Positions 60,834 to 64,000 of a stretch of 64,000 nt of DNA are shown here, in pieces (positions within the stretch are counted from its first letter, which is position 1; every line of letters starts with the position of its first letter). Under the pieces are notes generated by a model. That model did not search any database, was not told where the DNA came from, and saw nothing but the letters and a program-made list of their open reading frames with translations. The position numbers and the translations under genes were made by a program. Source of the stretch: Sphingomonas taxi. GTDB lineage: Bacteria > Pseudomonadota > Alphaproteobacteria > Sphingomonadales > Sphingomonadaceae. The stretch lies in assembly GCA_003243195.1 (NCBI GenBank), contig QFQI01000001.1, positions 558,001 to 622,000 of the forward strand, in the 5' to 3' direction.

Positions 60834-61916
60834 TCACAACTTGCCGTCGGCGGCAAGCTTCATGAAGCGATCGTCGAAGCGTAGCGTGACATGCTGCTTG
60901 TCGCCGAGCGTCCGGTTGCCGGGAAAGGCGATCCCCACCGCATCCGCACTCGCCGCACCCTTGAACAGCCCCCGCGAGAAGCTGAAGTCGCGCACCCGCG
61001 TCATCGTCGTCAGCAGCGCCGGCGCATCCGTCGCGGCCACCGCCGCGGCGGGCTGGTCGTAGAGGTGCGTCGTTGCCAACTGGCGATCGAACATCGCCGC
61101 ATCGGTGCCCGCCAGCTTGGCCATCGCCGCCCGCGCCGCCTTGCCCTGCGCATCCTGCCGCTTCATCAGCGCCACCGTTTCGTACCAGATACCGGTCAGC
61201 GCCTTCCCCAGATTGGGGTTGGCCTTCAGCGTCCCGGTGTCGACCACCAGCAGATCCAGTATCTCGCCCGGGATCTGCTTCGAGCTGAACACCTCGCTGA
61301 CGCCGGGCTGCGCCTTCATCACCGACAATTGCGGGTTCCAGGCGACCGCAGCCGTCGCGTCCGGGCTGCCGAAGGCGCCGACGATATCGGCATCGGACGT
61401 GTTGACGGTGCGCACGTCGCTGGGCTTCATCCCCACCGAGTCGAGGGCGCGCGCCAGCAGATAGTGCGATACCGACAACTCGACCAGATAGACCTGACGC
61501 CCCTTGATCGCGGGCAGCTTGTCCGCGCCCTTCAGCAAGACGCCGTCGTTGCCGTCCGAATAGTCGCCGACGATGATCGCACTGGTATCCTTGCCGCCCG
61601 CGGCCGGGATGGTCAGCGCATCCATGTTGGTGACCGTGACGCCGTCGAACTTGCCCGCGTTGTACTGGTTGACCGATTCGACATAGTCGTTGACCTGCAC
61701 GACATCGATGGCGATGCCGTATTTGTCGGCCCATTTCTTCACGATGCCGGCCTGTTGCGCATAGGGCCACGGCATCCATCCCGCATAGATCGACCAGCCG
61801 ATCGTGAACCGGGTCCGCGGGACGGCGGGATCCTTCGCGGCGGGGGAGCAAGAGGCCAGCAGAACCGCCGCGCCCAAGCTCATGATGCCCATCGCCTTGC
61901 CGATCGCCTGCCGCAT
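60834..61916 (-). CDS. Substrate-binding lipoprotein of the urea-carboxylase-region ABC transporter
   Basis: 360-aa periplasmic binding protein, lipid-anchored: lipobox LLASC gives Cys23. The mature start FTIGWSIYAGWMPWPYAQQA and VTNMDALTIPAAGG, GDYSDGNDG identify the binding protein typically encoded next to urea carboxylase genes (NMT1/taurine-like fold). ATG 61916 follows AAAGGGGA at about eight bases; an ATG at 61952 is an unlikely alternative. It is the first gene of the nitrogen operon, downstream of operator site B. Confidence 0.91.
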   Translation of the reverse strand: MRQAIGKAMGIMSLGAAVLLASCSPAAKDPAVPRTRFTIGWSIYAGWMPWPYAQQAGIVKKWADKYGIAIDVVQVNDYVESVNQYNAGKFDGVTVTNMDALTIPAAGGKDTSAIIVGDYSDGNDGVLLKGADKLPAIKGRQVYLVELSVSHYLLARALDSVGMKPSDVRTVNTSDADIVGAFGSPDATAAVAWNPQLSVMKAQPGVSEVFSSKQIPGEILDLLVVDTGTLKANPNLGKALTGIWYETVALMKRQDAQGKAARAAMAKLAGTDAAMFDRQLATTHLYDQPAAAVAATDAPALLTTMTRVRDFSFSRGLFKGAASADAVGIAFPGNRTLGDKQHVTLRFDDRFMKLAADGKL

Positions 61917-61976
61917 GATCCGGTCCCCTTTCGCAGCGCAGCATCGCGACAACGCGACCGGCTGTCCACCACAAAA

Positions 61977-62004
61977 TTATTACCAGCGGAAACATCGGTA
62001 ATAT
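61977..62004. promoter_or_regulatory. NikR-like operator TTATTAC-N14-GTAATAT (site B)
   Basis: 28-bp dyad, same arm spacing as site A, 61 bp upstream of the lipoprotein start. It overlaps the AT-rich region where a leftward promoter would be expected. Confidence 0.6.
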
Positions 62005-62067
62005 TCGGCGCCGGCGGTTATCCGGGCGCTCGGTTGCCGGTCGGATCGTCAGTCCACGAGAGAGGTG

Positions 62068-62126
62068 GTATTACGATTCCCCTCCATTTCCATCTGAAAT
62101 ATTACGCTTGACGCTATCGGTAATAT
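62068..62126. promoter_or_regulatory. NikR-like operator ATATTAC-N14-GTAATAT (site C, 62099-62126) plus GTATTAC half-site
   Basis: A third dyad with identical 14-bp spacing, preceded by a GTATTAC half-site at 62068-62074 without partner. It lies 190 bp before the TonB receptor start. The rest of the 399-bp divergent gap (61917-62315) shows no other gene; I looked for a guanidine-I riboswitch on the leftward strand and did not find one. Confidence 0.6.
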
Positions 62127-62315
62127 CCATACCGTAACCGTCGTCGCCACCGCAACGACGGTGCGACGCAGGGAAAGCAAGCAAGGTGCCCGGCACCGAT
62201 GCCGCGGGGCGCGAGCGCCGCGCGTCTATACAATGACAAGGTGCAGGCTCGACCACAGCACCACCACGGGGAGAGATGCCGCCAGGCGACGCGCTCACGA
62301 GCAAGGGGGGTCGAC

Positions 62316-64000
62316 GTGGCTGGGACTTCGTTTCGTAAAGCATTGCTGGGTGCCAGCATCCTGGCAGGGACGGTCGCCCTTCCCGCATCGGCGCAAACCG
62401 CCCCTGCGGCGGCAACTCCCGAGAACGATGACATCATCGTGACCGCGACGCGTCGCGAGACGACGCTGCAGGATGCGCCGATCAACATCAGCGCGATCGG
62501 GGCGGAGACGCTGTCGCGCCAGCGGATCGACGACGTGCGCGGACTGGCGGCGTTCACGCCGGGCCTCACCATCACCGATACCGGTCCGGGGTCGACCGGC
62601 AACGTCATCCTGCGCGGCATTTCGTCGGCCGACACCTCCAACGGCACGAACGCGCAGAGCGCGCTCGGCATCTACCTGGGCGAGGTGCCGCTCTACCTTG
62701 ACTTCAAGCTGATCGACCTCGCGCGGGTCGAGGTGCTGCAGGGGCCGCAGGGGACGCTCTACGGGCTGGGTACGTTGTCGGGCGCGATCCGCTACATGCC
62801 CAACCGGCCCAACACCGACCGCATCTCGCTGGAATATCACGGCCGCTACTTCGGCGTGGCGCATGGCAGCAGCCCGGGCGTGAACGGCGACGCGACCTTC
62901 AACCTGCCGATCGTGACCGATCACGTCGCGTTCCGCACCGCGACCGGCTATTACGACAATCCCGGCTTCATCGACTATCCCTACCTGCTCCAGCAGCCCG
63001 GCACGTCGAACCCGCAGCCGGTGCGCGGCGCGACCGCCGCTGAAGGATCGTTTGGCACGCCCGCGGACTATGCCGCCAACCTCTACCGCCGCAAGGATCT
63101 CAATTACGAGCGGACCTTCACCACCCGCAACCAGTTGCTGCTACAGGCTAGTCCGGACGCGAAGCTGTTCCTCACCTATGCGCACCAGAAGACCGACACC
63201 GGCGGCCGCCAGGCGAATGGCGCCGGCGTGCTGGGCTCCGGGCGCTACGATGCGCCGTGGCGCTATGTCGAGCCGACCAGCCGCAAGGCGGACCTTTATG
63301 CGGCCGAGCTGAACCTCGGGCTGGGCGGGATCGCCGATCTGGTCGCCACCGCCGCGCTGACCAATCAGACGATCGTGTCGCAGTTCGACAATACCGACCT
63401 GCTGCTCGATCTCGACTACGGCTACGAAGCGTTTCCCGCCTTCTCCTCCTACAATCAGTCGACCAACAAATACCGCCAGTTCAACGGCGAGGTGCGGCTG
63501 GTATCGACGCATGGCGGCCCGTTCAGCTGGGTCATTGGCGGCTTCTACAACAACCAGCGCCAGCGGCAGCAGTATCGCGAGTACGTTCCCGGTTATCCCG
63601 AGTTCGCCGGCATCTATCGCCCGGACAACCTCGAATACATGTCCTTCATCAACACCCGGACCAAGGAAAAGGCCGCTTATGGTGAGGGCACGCTGCACAT
63701 CACCGATGCGTGGCAGGTGACGGGCGGCGTGCGCTATTACAAATACGACGCCTTCGCGCAGGGCGGCACCGACACGCCATTGTTCAGCACGAACACCCCC
63801 TATCCCCTGGTCGTCTTCGCACCCGGCCGGATCAGGTCGGGCGACACCGCCGCCGATGGCTTCGTGTGGAAGGCGAATACGTCGTACAAGCTTGCCAAGG
63901 AGCTGCTCGTCTATGCGACGTACAGCACCGGCTATCGCACCGGCAACGTCAACCGCGTCGCGCCCTGCGTGCAGCCGATCGACGAAAGCGTGCAGAATGT
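62316..64000 (+). CDS. TonB-dependent receptor divergent from the nitrogen operon (C-terminus outside window)
   Basis: Starts at GTG 62316 after AAGGGGGG; the frame is open to the window end. Signal peptide (hydrophobic LLGASILAGTVALPASA), TonB box DDIIVTATRR, plug with GLAAFTPGLTITDTGPGS and ARVEVLQGPQGTLYGLGTLS, then barrel strands. The FTPGL and GPQGTLYG patterns place it in the siderophore/small-molecule group of receptors common in sphingomonads. It shares its upstream region with two copies of the NikR-like dyad, so it may import the operon's nitrogen substrate or a chelate. Confidence 0.93.
   Translation, partial: MAGTSFRKALLGASILAGTVALPASAQTAPAAATPENDDIIVTATRRETTLQDAPINISAIGAETLSRQRIDDVRGLAAFTPGLTITDTGPGSTGNVILRGISSADTSNGTNAQSALGIYLGEVPLYLDFKLIDLARVEVLQGPQGTLYGLGTLSGAIRYMPNRPNTDRISLEYHGRYFGVAHGSSPGVNGDATFNLPIVTDHVAFRTATGYYDNPGFIDYPYLLQQPGTSNPQPVRGATAAEGSFGTPADYAANLYRRKDLNYERTFTTRNQLLLQASPDAKLFLTYAHQKTDTGGRQANGAGVLGSGRYDAPWRYVEPTSRKADLYAAELNLGLGGIADLVATAALTNQTIVSQFDNTDLLLDLDYGYEAFPAFSSYNQSTNKYRQFNGEVRLVSTHGGPFSWVIGGFYNNQRQRQQYREYVPGYPEFAGIYRPDNLEYMSFINTRTKEKAAYGEGTLHITDAWQVTGGVRYYKYDAFAQGGTDTPLFSTNTPYPLVVFAPGRIRSGDTAADGFVWKANTSYKLAKELLVYATYSTGYRTGNVNRVAPCVQPIDESVQN

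Noticed and set aside
61917..62315. Guanidine-I (ykkC) riboswitch upstream of the nitrogen operon
   Set aside because: I could not find the conserved guanidine-I core segments on the leftward strand; only AT-rich dyads are visible. A covariance-model search would be decisive.
1..64000. tRNA, rRNA, CRISPR arrays, prophage or complete insertion sequences
   Set aside because: No cloverleaf-like tails, spaced repeats, phage genes or intact transposases were seen; the only repeats are the octamers, the dyads and the two hairpins listed.

Overview
The window is GC-rich alphaproteobacterial DNA, most likely from a Sphingomonas-type organism (Sphingomonadaceae). I base this on four TonB-dependent receptors, TPR-sulfotransferases, an UrcA protein, CE15 and GH20 enzymes and dense ATGA/TGATG-coupled operons. 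It reads as chromosomal accessory catabolic DNA. I see no rRNA, tRNA, CRISPR or prophage, only one small IS remnant and one decayed oxidase tail. The taxonomic call is inference.

Layout. 1-5.2 kb: start of a TonB receptor, then a TetR-ADH-ALDH operon with a divergent HxlR regulator. 5.8-17.0 kb: a long leftward catabolic run (split ThDP decarboxylase, ALDH, acyl-CoA dehydrogenase, class III CoA-transferase, MaoC hydratase, CitE-type lyase, porin, an unrecognised 450-aa protein, MFS transporter), controlled by a divergent LysR next to an MHS symporter. The enzyme order resembles itaconate/methylsuccinate-type degradation ending in C-C cleavage of a citramalyl-CoA-like intermediate. 19.7-26.9 kb: TetR, TonB receptor, CE15 glucuronoyl esterase, TPR-sulfotransferase. 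26.9-33.7 kb: a chitin/GlcNAc locus (HGSNAT-like acyltransferase, TonB receptor, divergent GH20 hexosaminidase). 33.9-38.4 kb: diguanylate cyclase; a SnoaL/SDR/polysaccharide-deacetylase-like operon with a LysR.

38.5-42.5 kb: TetR divergent from a catalase-like / unknown / DyP peroxidase operon; the promoter gap carries seven tandem octamers and a palindrome. 42.7-50.5 kb: a lipid-modification-like cluster (two membrane fatty-acid hydroxylases, a 2OG-Fe(II) oxygenase, a beta protein, a TPR-sulfotransferase, small secreted proteins). An ATCTATG-type element lies before three transcription units around one LysR gene.

51.0-64.0 kb: a leftward urea/guanidine-carboxylase nitrogen operon (lipoprotein-permease-ATPase ABC transporter, NikR-like regulator, two DUF1989 proteins, biotin carboxylase, allophanate hydrolase, periplasmic beta-propeller) divergent from a fourth TonB receptor. 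Its NikR-like regulator has lost three of the four nickel ligands. Three copies of a 28-bp dyad (TATTAC-N14-GTAATA core), with the same overall geometry as the E. coli NikR operator, sit before the regulator gene and in the divergent control region. This is the most distinctive regulatory system in the window.
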